A DNA stretch of 64,000 bases from an uncultured Lachnospiraceae bacterium (GTDB lineage: Bacteria; Bacillota; Clostridia; Lachnospirales; Lachnospiraceae). The stretch is taken from the NCBI GenBank assembly GCA_910579505.1, contig CAJTTZ010000011.1, positions 1 to 64,000 on the forward strand. Direction: 5' to 3'. The translations under genes and the position numbers were made by a program. Under the pieces are notes generated by a model. It saw only the letters and a list, made by a program, of their open reading frames with translations. It was not told the DNA's origin and searched no databases. Positions within the stretch are counted from its first letter, which is position 1, and each line of letters opens with the position of its first letter. Of the stretch, positions 42,160 to 51,709 are shown piece by piece.

Positions 42160-43611
42160 ATGGAATTTGAGTGGTTAAATTCCCGGATTGCGGATCAGAC
42201 GGTGGAACTTGTCCTGCTCTTCAACGAGGAGGGCAGCATACTTTACGGAAACCAGACGGCGGCGGCGAGGCTGGAATACGACAGGGATAAACTGACAAGA
42301 TGCACGATGTCACAAATATTCAGACAGGATTTTCCCAATTCGCCGGATGGGTTCATCACCTTTGTAAAAAAGAGCATGAAGGGTGTCAAGGAGATGACGA
42401 TGTACAGGAGTAATAACTCCTGTTTCTCTGTTAATGTACGTATTTTCCCGGAAGACGGGATGGACGCCTATCTGCTTCTTGCGGAAGATATTTCTGCGCA
42501 GAAAAATATGAATATGCGTATCCGCGAGCTGAAGGAGAAGGAGAGCGAGAACAACCGGGCGAGAAATGAGTTTACGGCGAACGTTACCCATGAGCTGCGT
42601 ACCCCTGTCAATGGGATTAAGGGACATGTGATGGAACTCGTGGAGGAAGTGACCGACCCGGGCCAGAAAAAGACGCTCGATATCGTCCTTAGCTGCTGCG
42701 ACAATATGCTGACGATTATCAATGATATCCTTGACTTTGCGAAGCTGGAATCCGGCAAATTCGTGATAGACGAAAAGCCCTTTGACTTTCAGGAGATGAT
42801 GGATAAGGTCGTCGCAACCCACAGCGCGGTGGTAAACAAAAAGGAACTGCACATGAGCGTGGACATTGACGATAAGATTCCAAGGAAGCTGATCGGCGAC
42901 GAACTCCGTCTCGTTCAGATTCTGAATAACCTTTTGTCCAACGCCATCAAGTTTACCATGGTAGGCTATGTCAACCTGGTTGTCGGCATGACCAGACGGG
43001 TCAATGACGAGGTTGAGCTGTTCTTCATGGTGAGGGACAGCGGTATTGGTATTTCCCAGAAGGAGCAGGACCGCCTGTTCCAGAGTTTCAGCCAGGTGGA
43101 CGCTTCGATCACGAGACGTTTCGGCGGGACGGGACTGGGGCTTGCCATCACGAAACAGCTTGTGGAGCTGATGCACGGCGATATCCATGTGGAGAGTGAA
43201 AAGGGAAAAGGGAGCACATTTTCGTTTTCCGTGAAGCTTAAGAGCGAACAGTCGCTCGACGACAAGCAGAGTCAGGTCTATGTGAACTGGTCCGAGTACA
43301 TGAAGGAAGGCGAGGGGCAGAACGTAGACAGTCTCATGCAGTTTGGCGAGGAGGAAAACAGGGAAGAGTTAAAGAAGCGCATGGATAAACTGGTGCTTTC
43401 CATTGAGATGGGTGCGTGGGATAAGGCGGAACTTCTTGCCTCTACGCTTAAGGCGCTGATCGAGTCATCGGGAGACGAGGACCTGAAGCGGCAGGAGCTG
43501 CGGATGGAGATGGCGATCAGAAAAGCCAATTATGACAAGAGCATGGATATGTACGGCAGACTGAAGGACGCGATCACGGAGCGGATCGGAGATTTGTGGA
43601 ACGCAGAATAG
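42160..43611 (+). CDS. PAS-domain sensor histidine kinase
   Basis: 483 residues from the ATG at 42160 (AAGGAGG, 5 bases; the frame opens at 42124 inside the repeat). No membrane segment, so it senses in the cytoplasm. Residues ~10-115 are a PAS domain (LLFNEEGSILYGNQTAAARL). The dimerization helix holds the phospho-His: NVTHELRTPVNGIKGH. The ATP-binding domain has the N-box QILNNLLSNAIKFT, G1 RDSGIGISQKE, and RFGGTGLGLAITKQL. A ~100-residue acidic helical C-terminal extension replaces the receiver found in hybrid kinases. The separate HPt protein and receivers around it suggest a multi-step relay. Confidence 0.93.
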   Translation: MEFEWLNSRIADQTVELVLLFNEEGSILYGNQTAAARLEYDRDKLTRCTMSQIFRQDFPNSPDGFITFVKKSMKGVKEMTMYRSNNSCFSVNVRIFPEDGMDAYLLLAEDISAQKNMNMRIRELKEKESENNRARNEFTANVTHELRTPVNGIKGHVMELVEEVTDPGQKKTLDIVLSCCDNMLTIINDILDFAKLESGKFVIDEKPFDFQEMMDKVVATHSAVVNKKELHMSVDIDDKIPRKLIGDELRLVQILNNLLSNAIKFTMVGYVNLVVGMTRRVNDEVELFFMVRDSGIGISQKEQDRLFQSFSQVDASITRRFGGTGLGLAITKQLVELMHGDIHVESEKGKGSTFSFSVKLKSEQSLDDKQSQVYVNWSEYMKEGEGQNVDSLMQFGEEENREELKKRMDKLVLSIEMGAWDKAELLASTLKALIESSGDEDLKRQELRMEMAIRKANYDKSMDMYGRLKDAITERIGDLWNAE

Positions 43612-43625
43612 CAGGAGGATAGCTT

Positions 43626-44702
43626 ATGGAAAATGAAAATGTAAAGAAAAACGCGCCTGCCATTCTGATTGTGGATGATATCAGTGTGAATGTGACCATT
43701 CTGGAAAATATTCTCACACATGAAGGGTATGAGGCACTGACGGCTTTAAGCGTGCAGGAGGCGCTGGAGCTGATGAAGCAGACCAGGCCGGATCTTATAC
43801 TTTCGGATTTGTCCATGCCGGAGATAGACGGACTGGAGTTCTGCAGAATGTTAAAGAGCGACCAGGCGACGAGGGATATCCCCTTTATTTTTATCACGGT
43901 GCTAAACACCAGCAAGGAGAAGGAGGAGGCCTTTCTGGCGGGAGCCGTGGATTTTATACCGAAGCCTTTCGATAATATAGAGGTCCTGATGCGGGTGAAC
44001 AACCATTTAAGCAGCTACCGCATGCAGCAGGAAATGGCGGATTACAACCGTATGATGCACCGGCTGGTGGAAGACCAGAAGAACCAGATTGAGAGAGAAC
44101 ATGCCAATGTGCTGCGGGCGCTGTCGCGGATTATGAAAAAGAAGGACGACGATAAGGGGACACACCGGAGCAACGTTGCCTACAACTGTAAGCTTCTCGC
44201 GCAGGGGATGCAGTTTTCCCCGGCATTTGAAGATGATGTGACAGACGAGTTTGTGGAAAACATCGGCATTGCGGCAAGACTTCACGATGTGGGAAGGTTC
44301 CTTATGTCGGAGGAGGAAATTGCGGATGATGGTGGGCCGGACAGGCAAAATTTGGAATACATTAAAAAATGTGCGGAATTTGGAGAAGAAGTGATCGGCG
44401 AATTTGGCGCGGACCAGGAGAGCAGCGACGCAATGGAGATGACGCGGCAGATTGCAAAATACCATCACGCGCACTGGGACGGCTCCGGCTACCCGGCCCT
44501 GTCAGGCGGCGAGATTCCGTTGGAAGCGCGCATTGTGGCTGTGGCGAACGACTTTGACGAGATAACTGCACCGGGGCACGGAGAGGCCTCCTGTTCCTCG
44601 GAGGAGGGACAGAAGAGGATCAGCGAAAGGAGCGGCTCCTACTACGATCCGGATGTGGTCCGGGTATTTATGAAGCTTTGGAGCAGAATGAGAACAAATT
44701 GA
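43626..44702 (+). CDS. Response regulator with second HD-GYP domain
   Basis: 358 residues. Receiver domain: ILIVDDISVN, ILSDLSMPEIDG (phospho-Asp), FIPKPFDN (Lys). After a helical linker comes an HD-GYP domain that differs from the one at 40.5 kb: IAARLHDVGRFLM, HHAHWDGSGYPAL and IVAVANDFDEI. The metal-site motifs are kept, but the C-terminal part is shorter. The AGGAGG site is followed by an ATG 7 bases on, 14 bases after the kinase stop, so the kinase and this regulator are probably co-translated. Confidence 0.9.
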   Translation: MENENVKKNAPAILIVDDISVNVTILENILTHEGYEALTALSVQEALELMKQTRPDLILSDLSMPEIDGLEFCRMLKSDQATRDIPFIFITVLNTSKEKEEAFLAGAVDFIPKPFDNIEVLMRVNNHLSSYRMQQEMADYNRMMHRLVEDQKNQIEREHANVLRALSRIMKKKDDDKGTHRSNVAYNCKLLAQGMQFSPAFEDDVTDEFVENIGIAARLHDVGRFLMSEEEIADDGGPDRQNLEYIKKCAEFGEEVIGEFGADQESSDAMEMTRQIAKYHHAHWDGSGYPALSGGEIPLEARIVAVANDFDEITAPGHGEASCSSEEGQKRISERSGSYYDPDVVRVFMKLWSRMRTN

Positions 44703-44727
44703 CTTTTGCTGAATTGTATGCTTTAAT
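44699..44727 (+). promoter_or_regulatory. Predicted internal promoter before cheR
   Basis: TTGACT (44699-44704), 17 bases, TTTAAT (44722-44727), about 30 bases before cheR. It could express the che genes separately from the upstream kinase genes. Confidence 0.45.
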
Positions 44728-44757
44728 TAAAGATGGTAATTTGGGGAGGCAAAAGAA

Positions 44758-45561
44758 GTGATTACCGACAGCGAATTTCACCGAATAGTTACTTATGTGA
44801 AGCAGCACTATGGCATTGACCTGAGTCAGAAGAGGGTGCTGGTTGGCGGACGCTTAGAGAATTATCTTGTCCGCAATGGCTACGCGAATTATAATGAACT
44901 TATGGCGAAGGTGGAGCACAATCCGAAAGGCAGCGAAGCGACGGATCTGGTGAATATCCTGACCACGAACCATACATATTTTATGCGGGAAAGCGAACAT
45001 TTTGATTTTATGAAGAATGTCGCGCTGCCATGGGCGAAAAACAGGACGATGGGAACTAAGGACCTGAGAGTCTGGTGCGGCGCCTCCTCCACAGGGGAAG
45101 AACCGTATACGCTCGCCATGATAATCAACGATTTCTTTGGCATTAACCATTCGGGATGGGACACCAGGCTTCTTGCGACAGATATTTCCATGAAGGTTTT
45201 ATCGCATGCATCCAAAGGCGTCTATCTCAAGGAGGAAATTGATCCCCTGCCCGTAAACTGGAAGAGGCATTATTTTAAGCAGATCAGCCAGGAAGAGTTT
45301 AAAGTGAAGGATGAACTGAAGAGAGAAGTGATTTTCAAGCAGTTTAATTTGATGGACCCCATTACCTTTAAAAAGAAATTCCACATTGTATTTTTGCGGA
45401 ACGTGATGATCTATTTTCAGGATGATATTAAATATCCGCTCATCAATCGGATTTACGATCACATGGAGCCGGGCGGTTATCTTTTTATCGGCTTGACGGA
45501 GAGGCTGGATCGTCAAATGGTTAAATTTAATTATGTTCAACCGTCAATTTACAGAAAATAG
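44758..45561 (+). CDS. cheR: Chemotaxis protein methyltransferase CheR
   Basis: Methylates glutamates of MCPs with SAM. 267 residues from a GTG start (GGGGAGG 9 bases upstream). An N-terminal helical domain (residues 1-75) is followed by the methyltransferase core: WCGASSTGEEPYTLAM (SAM loop), LLATDISMKVLSHA and VFLRNVMIYF. Works against CheB, encoded next. Confidence 0.95.
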   Translation: MITDSEFHRIVTYVKQHYGIDLSQKRVLVGGRLENYLVRNGYANYNELMAKVEHNPKGSEATDLVNILTTNHTYFMRESEHFDFMKNVALPWAKNRTMGTKDLRVWCGASSTGEEPYTLAMIINDFFGINHSGWDTRLLATDISMKVLSHASKGVYLKEEIDPLPVNWKRHYFKQISQEEFKVKDELKREVIFKQFNLMDPITFKKKFHIVFLRNVMIYFQDDIKYPLINRIYDHMEPGGYLFIGLTERLDRQMVKFNYVQPSIYRK

Positions 45562-45572
45562 GAGTGCAGAAC

Positions 45573-46598
45573 ATGAGACCGATTAGAGTGTTGGTTGTAG
45601 ATGATTCGCTGATGTTCCGCAAGCTGCTTGCGCAAGGGCTGGATTCGGATCCGAACATTGAAGTGGTGGCGGATGTTGGGGATGTCTACGAGGCGCGGGA
45701 CGCGATACTCAAGTTTAAGCCCGATGTCATGACATTGGATGTAGAGATGCCGCGCATGAACGGCATAGAGTTTTTGAAGAGGCTGATGCCCCAGTATCCG
45801 CTGCCCGTGGTGATGATAAGCGCTTTGAACAATAAGGTTTTTGACGCGCTTGAGGCGGGGGCGGTAGATTTTGTAAATAAACCGTCTAATCTGACCAAGG
45901 AACAGTTAAATAACTTCCTGACGCAGGAGCTGGCGGCAAAGGTAAAGATTGCCTCCACGGCAAAGGTAGGCAAGTTAAAAAGAGTGGACAACACAACGAT
46001 CGCGAGCCACATTACCGCGGCGGGCGGCAAGGACCGCATTGTTGCAATCGGCGCCTCCACGGGAGGAACGGAAGCGATCTTTGAGGTTGTGAAAAGATTT
46101 AAGAGAGATATTCCGGGCGTTGTCATTGTACAGCACATGCCGCCCGGATTTACGCAGATGTATGCGGACCGTCTGAACAACCAGTGCGAAGTGGCGGTGA
46201 AGGAAGCGCAGACGGGCGACCGCGTGATGCAGGGACAGGTGCTGATTGCACCGGGCGACAGGCAGATGCGGCTTGTCAAAGTAAACGGCGTCTATCAGGT
46301 TGAATGCCGGGGCACGGAGAAAGTGAGCGGGCATTGCCCCTCCGTGGACGTTCTGTTCAGCTCTGTGGCGAAGGCTGCTGGAAACAAGGCGGTAGGCGCG
46401 ATTCTGACAGGAATGGGAGCTGACGGCGCGAAGGGACTTCTGGAGATGCGAAACGCCGGCGCTTTAACTGTTGGGCAGGACGAAGCGACATGCGTCGTCT
46501 ACGGTATGCCGAAGGTTGCTTTTGACATCGGCGCGGTGCAGCAGCAGGCACCGATTACGGCAATTGCAGGGAAGATTTACAGCCTGTTGAGCAAATAG
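45573..46598 (+). CDS. cheB: Protein-glutamate methylesterase CheB
   Basis: 341 residues from the ATG at 45573 (AGGAGT 8 bases upstream). The receiver (VLVVDDSLMFRKLL, VMTLDVEMPRMNGIE with the phospho-Asp, and VNKPSN) is joined to the methylesterase: AIGASTGGTEAIF (catalytic Ser), VIVQHMPPGFT (His) and LTGMGADGAKGLLEM (Asp). Removes methyl groups from, and deamidates, receptors when phosphorylated by CheA. It begins 12 bases after cheR. Confidence 0.96.
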   Translation: MRPIRVLVVDDSLMFRKLLAQGLDSDPNIEVVADVGDVYEARDAILKFKPDVMTLDVEMPRMNGIEFLKRLMPQYPLPVVMISALNNKVFDALEAGAVDFVNKPSNLTKEQLNNFLTQELAAKVKIASTAKVGKLKRVDNTTIASHITAAGGKDRIVAIGASTGGTEAIFEVVKRFKRDIPGVVIVQHMPPGFTQMYADRLNNQCEVAVKEAQTGDRVMQGQVLIAPGDRQMRLVKVNGVYQVECRGTEKVSGHCPSVDVLFSSVAKAAGNKAVGAILTGMGADGAKGLLEMRNAGALTVGQDEATCVVYGMPKVAFDIGAVQQQAPITAIAGKIYSLLSK

Positions 46599-46629
46599 AT
46601 ACTACTTTGAAGAAAGGAGCTGAGCGCAT

Positions 46630-47022
46630 ATGAAGATTTTGTTGGCAGAGGACGATTTCGCCAGCCGTAAGTTTATGGATAAGCAGCTCTCACGCTACGG
46701 GGAATGTGACGTGATGGTGGATGGCGAAGAGGCTGTGGATGCATTTATGATGGCGCTGGAGGATGGAGAGCCCTACGATCTGGCATGTCTTGATGTGATG
46801 ATGCCGGTTATGGACGGATATCAGGTGCTTAAGGCAATCCGCGATATCGAGGCACAGAAGGGCATTCCCAAGAGTAAGAGGGTTAAAGTCATTATGACGA
46901 CGGCGCTGAATGACGAACGCAATGTAAAGATGGCGTTTGAGCTTGGATGCGAAGCCTATGCCGGGAAACCGATAGATGTAGAGAAGTTTGAAAAGGTATT
47001 AACAAAGCTTGGGCTGATTTAG
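46630..47022 (+). CDS. CheY-like single-domain response regulator
   Basis: 130 residues, one receiver domain: LLAEDDFASRKFMDKQL, LACLDVMMPVMDGYQ (phospho-Asp), MTTALNDERNV and CEAYAGKPID (Lys). It lies between cheB and cheA, so it is the likely direct output of CheA here. No CheZ, CheC or CheX is visible. Whether it binds a flagellar switch or another target cannot be told. Confidence 0.88.
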   Translation: MKILLAEDDFASRKFMDKQLSRYGECDVMVDGEEAVDAFMMALEDGEPYDLACLDVMMPVMDGYQVLKAIRDIEAQKGIPKSKRVKVIMTTALNDERNVKMAFELGCEAYAGKPIDVEKFEKVLTKLGLI

Positions 47023-47056
47023 AAAATCTGGGAAATCCTTAAGATGAGGAGGAAAT

Positions 47057-49192
47057 ATGGCAGAAGAATTCAACACAGAAAGTATGCTTGACATGTTCTT
47101 GTACGAGAGCGGACAGCTCTTGGAGAAACTGGAAGGCATAATATTGGAAAAACAGGATGCTGATTGCTTCGATGATGCCGATATCAATGAGATTTTCCGC
47201 GTCATGCACACCATTAAAGGTTCCTCAGGCGTTTTGATGTATGAGAACATTACGAAAGTGACCCATAAGCTTGAGGATGTGTTCTATTACCTGAGAGAAT
47301 CCCATCCGGATGATGTGCCGCATATGGAACTGGTTGAGAAGGTGCTTGCGGTTTCGGACTTTGTGACGGGTGAGCTTGATAAGCTGAAAAACGGCGATAC
47401 GCCTGACGGTGATGAGAAACAGCTTGTGGAGGATCTGGATGAATTTCTTGGCCGCTTAAAGGGCGAGATCAAGAAACAGGGTATTCAGATGCCGCAGGCT
47501 AATAAGCATGTTGAGCCGACGCAGTTTTACATTACGCCGGTGGCAGGCGACGACAGTCATTTTTATCGGATTTCTATCCATTACCGAAGTGATACGCAGA
47601 TGAGCAATCTGCGTGCCTATTCGGCGACTTATGCCTTAAAAGAGGTTGCGGAAGATCTGCTCTACACACCGGACGACATTCTCTCCAATGAGGCAAGCGC
47701 CGATGTGATCGTGGCAGAGGGCTTTCATATGCTGCTGCAGACGAAGAGCACCAAGGAGGAAGTGATCGCGTTAATTGACAGCTCCGAGGCGGAGGAAATC
47801 AATTTCGACGAGCTCTCCAAGGAAGAGTACGGCAGGGCACTCGGCGAGTTTGGCAGAGAGGAAGCCGAGCCGGTTGCCGCAGCGCCTGCGTCCGCAAAGG
47901 GCGATGAGAATAAAGAGGCCAAGAAGGAAGGACCTAAGCCGGGCGATTACGTGGTCAAGACCAAGGAGGCCGGCAAGGGCAAGACGCTTGCGAAGAACCA
48001 GCCCAAGCAGCAGAGCATCATCAGCGTGAACGTGGAGAAGATGGATGCGCTGATGGATCTGATCGGTGAGCTGGTTATCGCGGAGGCGGTGGTACTGCAG
48101 AACCCGGACCTGAAGGTGCCGGGACTGGAGCTTTCCAACTTCCAGAAGGCGTCCGGGCAGCTCTCCAAGATTACGACGGAGCTGCAGGAAGTCATCATGT
48201 CGATGCGTATGATGCCCCTTACCAACACGTTCCAGAAGATGCGCAGAATTGTATTCGACGTATCCAGAAAGCTTGGCAAGGACATTGAGCTTGAAGTGGT
48301 CGGTGAGAACACGGAAGTGGATAAGAATATCATCGAGCACATTACCGACCCGCTGATGCACCTTGTGAGAAATTCCGTAGATCACGGTATCGAGGAAGAT
48401 CCCGCGGACAGAACCGCAGTAGGCAAGCCTTCGAAGGGCAAGATTACATTGGAGGCAAAGAACGAGGGCGGTAAGGTTTATATCAGCGTTAAGGATGACG
48501 GCAAAGGCCTGAATAAGGAAAAGCTGTATCAGAAAGCTCTGGATAAGGGCCTGATTGAGAACAAGCCGATCAATGAGTTTACAGATAAAGAAATCTTCCG
48601 GTTCATTACGCTGCCGGGCTTCTCCACCAAGGAGGAGGTTACCGAGTATTCCGGCAGAGGCGTGGGTATGGACGTGGTGGTGAAGAACATCCAGTCCATC
48701 AGCGGAAGGCTTGATATTTCCAGCGTGGAGTTTGAGGGGTCGGAGATGACCCTGGTGATTCCGCTCACGCTTGCGATTATCAACGGTATTGTGGTACAGG
48801 TAGGTAATTCCCCGTTTGTGATTGAGACGGCGTCGATCAAGGAATTTGTGAGAGTTGGGGAAGACTCTCTCATCAGCGAGCCGAGCGGCGAGGAATACAT
48901 TGTGCTGAGAGGGGAGTGTTATCCCTTTATCCGCCTGAATGAAAGATATGATCTACCCGATTCAAACGACAAGATTGAAGAGGGAATCATCGTTGTGTTA
49001 GAACATGAGGGCAGTCAGGTATGCGTACTGATTGACAAACTGCTGCAGGAGCAGGAAATTGTGGTTAAACCGATTCCTCCCTATGTCAGGAAAGTCAAAG
49101 GGCTTTCGGGCTGTACGCAGCTTGGCGACGGAAGCATTGCACTGATCCTGGATATTGCCGGATTGCTGTTGCATGACGGAGAAAGGAGATAG
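47057..49192 (+). CDS. cheA: Chemotaxis histidine kinase CheA
   Basis: 711 residues. P1 HPt domain with the phospho-His in RVMHTIKGSSGVLMYEN (near 55). A P2-like region and an Ala/Glu/Lys-rich linker (about 275-320) follow. P3 dimerization contains VEKMDALMDLIGELVIAEA, and the P4 ATP-binding domain has MHLVRNSVDHGIE, VKDDGKGLN and YSGRGVGMDVV. The P5 CheW-like domain runs to the end (LIDKLLQEQEIVVKPIPPYV). All five parts are complete. AGGAGGAAAT precedes the ATG. Confidence 0.97.
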   Translation: MAEEFNTESMLDMFLYESGQLLEKLEGIILEKQDADCFDDADINEIFRVMHTIKGSSGVLMYENITKVTHKLEDVFYYLRESHPDDVPHMELVEKVLAVSDFVTGELDKLKNGDTPDGDEKQLVEDLDEFLGRLKGEIKKQGIQMPQANKHVEPTQFYITPVAGDDSHFYRISIHYRSDTQMSNLRAYSATYALKEVAEDLLYTPDDILSNEASADVIVAEGFHMLLQTKSTKEEVIALIDSSEAEEINFDELSKEEYGRALGEFGREEAEPVAAAPASAKGDENKEAKKEGPKPGDYVVKTKEAGKGKTLAKNQPKQQSIISVNVEKMDALMDLIGELVIAEAVVLQNPDLKVPGLELSNFQKASGQLSKITTELQEVIMSMRMMPLTNTFQKMRRIVFDVSRKLGKDIELEVVGENTEVDKNIIEHITDPLMHLVRNSVDHGIEEDPADRTAVGKPSKGKITLEAKNEGGKVYISVKDDGKGLNKEKLYQKALDKGLIENKPINEFTDKEIFRFITLPGFSTKEEVTEYSGRGVGMDVVVKNIQSISGRLDISSVEFEGSEMTLVIPLTLAIINGIVVQVGNSPFVIETASIKEFVRVGEDSLISEPSGEEYIVLRGECYPFIRLNERYDLPDSNDKIEEGIIVVLEHEGSQVCVLIDKLLQEQEIVVKPIPPYVRKVKGLSGCTQLGDGSIALILDIAGLLLHDGERR

Positions 49193-49195
49193 TAC

Positions 49196-49735
49196 ATGGC
49201 GGAAGATTTTATGAAAAAAGAAGAAACGGATGAGATGGAAGAGCTGCTGGAAGATGATTCCCAGAAAGGGATGTTTATGACGTTCCAGATCGGCAAAGAG
49301 CTATTTGGTATCAGCATCAGCTATGTGAATGAGATTATTGCGATGCAGTCGATTGCGGCAATCCCTGAAGTGGACGATTACATTAAGGGGTTGATCAATC
49401 TCCGGGGCAAGATTATTCCTGTGATAGACGTCCGCGTCAGATTTAAAATGGAACCGTGTGAATATACAGATAGGACGTGTATTATCGTCATTGATGTGAA
49501 GTCAACCATGATCGGTCTGATTGTGGAAAGACTGGCGGATGTAGATACCATTGCGGAGGACAGTATTGCACCGCCGCCATCCTTGGGAAGGAAAGAACAT
49601 GAGCATAACAAGTATGTTTACGGGCTGGCCAGAACGGGAGATACGGTGACGCTCCTTCTTGATCCTGAAAAACTGATTAAGCAGGACGATATCGTGACAG
49701 CGATGGAAGAAGTGCGCAAGGAAGAACAATCATAA
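49196..49735 (+). CDS. cheW: Chemotaxis adaptor CheW
   Basis: 179 residues. A ~25-residue acidic leader is followed by the CheW domain: FQIGKELFGISISYVNEI, YIKGLINLRGKIIPVIDV, TCIIVIDVKSTMIGLIVERL. It links MCPs to CheA. GAGAAAGGAGATAG precedes the ATG, which stands 3 bases after the cheA stop. Confidence 0.94.
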   Translation: MAEDFMKKEETDEMEELLEDDSQKGMFMTFQIGKELFGISISYVNEIIAMQSIAAIPEVDDYIKGLINLRGKIIPVIDVRVRFKMEPCEYTDRTCIIVIDVKSTMIGLIVERLADVDTIAEDSIAPPPSLGRKEHEHNKYVYGLARTGDTVTLLLDPEKLIKQDDIVTAMEEVRKEEQS

Positions 49736-49750
49736 AAAGGAGAATTCACC

Positions 49751-51532
49751 ATGAAGAAGAGATTTTCAATTGTTGACATGACAGTCAAGAAAAAAATTAC
49801 TTTATTCAGTGCTTTGATGCTGATTATGCTGATTCTTGTTTCGGCCGTAGGTCTGTGGTCCTCAAACATGGTAAACACAGCGCGGCAGAGCCAGCATGAC
49901 AACTATGCGATGAGTCAGTATTATGTGACACAGGGATTTGCGAATTTCTGTAACATTAAAGTGCGTGTGCGTAATATCCTGTTCTATTACTATGATGATC
50001 TGGATGTTGTGAAGAGCCAGGAAGAAATGATCGAAAAGTATAAGTCCGACGCGGCAGGCTATTTTGCCCTCTTTGAGGAAAGAAAAGATAAGCTGCCAAA
50101 GGAGATTCAGGATCAGTACGATCTGGTGCAGGAAAAGATTGCAGAGTGGTATGTATGCGAGCAGAATGATATTGATCTGGTTAAAGCAGGCAAGGTAGAA
50201 GAAGCTGTAAACGAGCTGGTAACGAACAGTAAGTTTATCGCGGACGAAGTGGAAGATAATCTGCGTACCCTGATGGATATGATGGAAGCCTCTTCCCATG
50301 AGAAGGATGTAGAACTGACCAGACAGTTAACGTGGTTGTCGATTCTGCAGGTGGGAGTAATGGCAATCGCAATTCTCATTACCATTATGTACTGCGCGCT
50401 TCTGATCAAGGCGATCACAGTTCCTATGGCGAAGCTGTCCGAGGCTGCTAAGAAGATGACCATGGGCGACATTGATGTGGACTGTGAGAAAGTTTACAAT
50501 GACGATCTTGGCGCACTGCTCGATGAGTTTGCACAGATGGCGGAAGCGATCAGGGAGCAGACAAAGATCACCGAGGCTATTTCCAAGGGTGATCTGACGA
50601 TGGAAGCGAATCCCAGAAGCGACAGGGATGTACTTGGCAAGGCGATTGTCAGACTGCTTTCCGAGAACAACATGACGCTGAGCAATGTGAAAGAGGCGAG
50701 CGCGCAGATTACCGTCGGTTCCGAGCAGGTGGCGAATGCCAGCCAGGCTCTGGCACAGGGTTCCACCGAGCAGGCAAGTGCAATCCAGCAGGTAACGGCT
50801 TCCATGGATGAGGTGACGCAGCGTACCAAGGCGAATGCGACGCAGGCAGGTGAAGCTAACGTCCTGGTACATAATATCAAGGATATGGCTACATCCGGCA
50901 ATGACCAGATGAAGTCTATGATTCAGGCGATGGATGATATCAATGCATCTTCTGAGACGATTTCCAAGATCATTAAGACCATTGACGATATCGCATTCCA
51001 GACCAACATCCTCGCGCTGAACGCGGCGGTTGAGGCAGCGAGAGCGGGCGTACACGGTAAGGGATTTGCAGTGGTGGCTGAGGAAGTAAGAAATCTGGCG
51101 GCGAAGAGTGCGGCGGCAGCAAGCGAGACGGCGGAGATGATCGACGATACCATCCACAAGGTTGGCAATGGCGCGAAGATCGCGCAGGATACCGCGAAGT
51201 CTCTCGACGAGATTGTGGGCTCCATCGACGAGATCGTTGGTCTGATCGGAAATATTACGGCTTCTTCCAACGATCAGGCGACGGCGATTTCCCAGATCGA
51301 CCAGGCAATCTCTCAGGTATCTACCGTGGTACAGACCAATGCAGCTACCAGCGAGCAGTGTGCGGCGGCCAGCGAGGAGCTTTCCAACCAGGCGGTTACG
51401 CTCAGAAACCTTATGTCGAGATATCAGCTGATATCCGGCAATATGGGCGGCAGCAGCTATGTAGACAATACGCCTACATACAGCAGCGAGCCGACGATCT
51501 CTCTGGACGGAGATTACGACGACAAATATTAA
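49751..51532 (+). CDS. Methyl-accepting chemotaxis protein (four-helix-bundle sensor)
   Basis: 593 residues. Membrane segments at about 18-38 and 197-218 flank a ~155-residue extracellular helical domain with no Cache motifs (4HB_MCP type; FANFCNIKVRVRNILFYYYD). A HAMP domain and the signalling coiled coil follow, with the tip ILALNAAVEAARAGVHGKGF. The tail is acidic (SLDGDYDDKY), with no CheR-binding pentapeptide. It is the last gene of the che operon and is probably the dedicated receptor of the system; the ligand is unknown. Confidence 0.93.
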   Translation: MKKRFSIVDMTVKKKITLFSALMLIMLILVSAVGLWSSNMVNTARQSQHDNYAMSQYYVTQGFANFCNIKVRVRNILFYYYDDLDVVKSQEEMIEKYKSDAAGYFALFEERKDKLPKEIQDQYDLVQEKIAEWYVCEQNDIDLVKAGKVEEAVNELVTNSKFIADEVEDNLRTLMDMMEASSHEKDVELTRQLTWLSILQVGVMAIAILITIMYCALLIKAITVPMAKLSEAAKKMTMGDIDVDCEKVYNDDLGALLDEFAQMAEAIREQTKITEAISKGDLTMEANPRSDRDVLGKAIVRLLSENNMTLSNVKEASAQITVGSEQVANASQALAQGSTEQASAIQQVTASMDEVTQRTKANATQAGEANVLVHNIKDMATSGNDQMKSMIQAMDDINASSETISKIIKTIDDIAFQTNILALNAAVEAARAGVHGKGFAVVAEEVRNLAAKSAAAASETAEMIDDTIHKVGNGAKIAQDTAKSLDEIVGSIDEIVGLIGNITASSNDQATAISQIDQAISQVSTVVQTNAATSEQCAAASEELSNQAVTLRNLMSRYQLISGNMGGSSYVDNTPTYSSEPTISLDGDYDDKY

Positions 51533-51574
51533 GAAGAGGACAGACCGAAGCGAGTCTGTACAGAATAGAGGAAA

Positions 51575-51606
51575 GAGTCACTGCCTTAGGGCGGTGGCTC
51601 TTTTTT
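51575..51606 (+). terminator. Rho-independent terminator of the che operon
   Basis: GAGTCACTGCC (51575-51585) pairs with GGGCGGTGGCTC (51589-51600), followed by six T residues. Confidence 0.88.
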
Positions 51607-51709
51607 AAGTCTGCTTATCAGTTTCTTATCTATTTATGTCACATCTATGTCACAAATAAGGGACGCCGGGTGTATTACTGGTAAAAAGGAACCGGAAGGA
51701 GGCGATTCG

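Noticed and set aside
50327..51157. 276-residue minus-strand frame within the MCP gene
   Set aside because: Antisense shadow of the conserved MCP signalling domain; Leu/His/Arg-rich without start signals.
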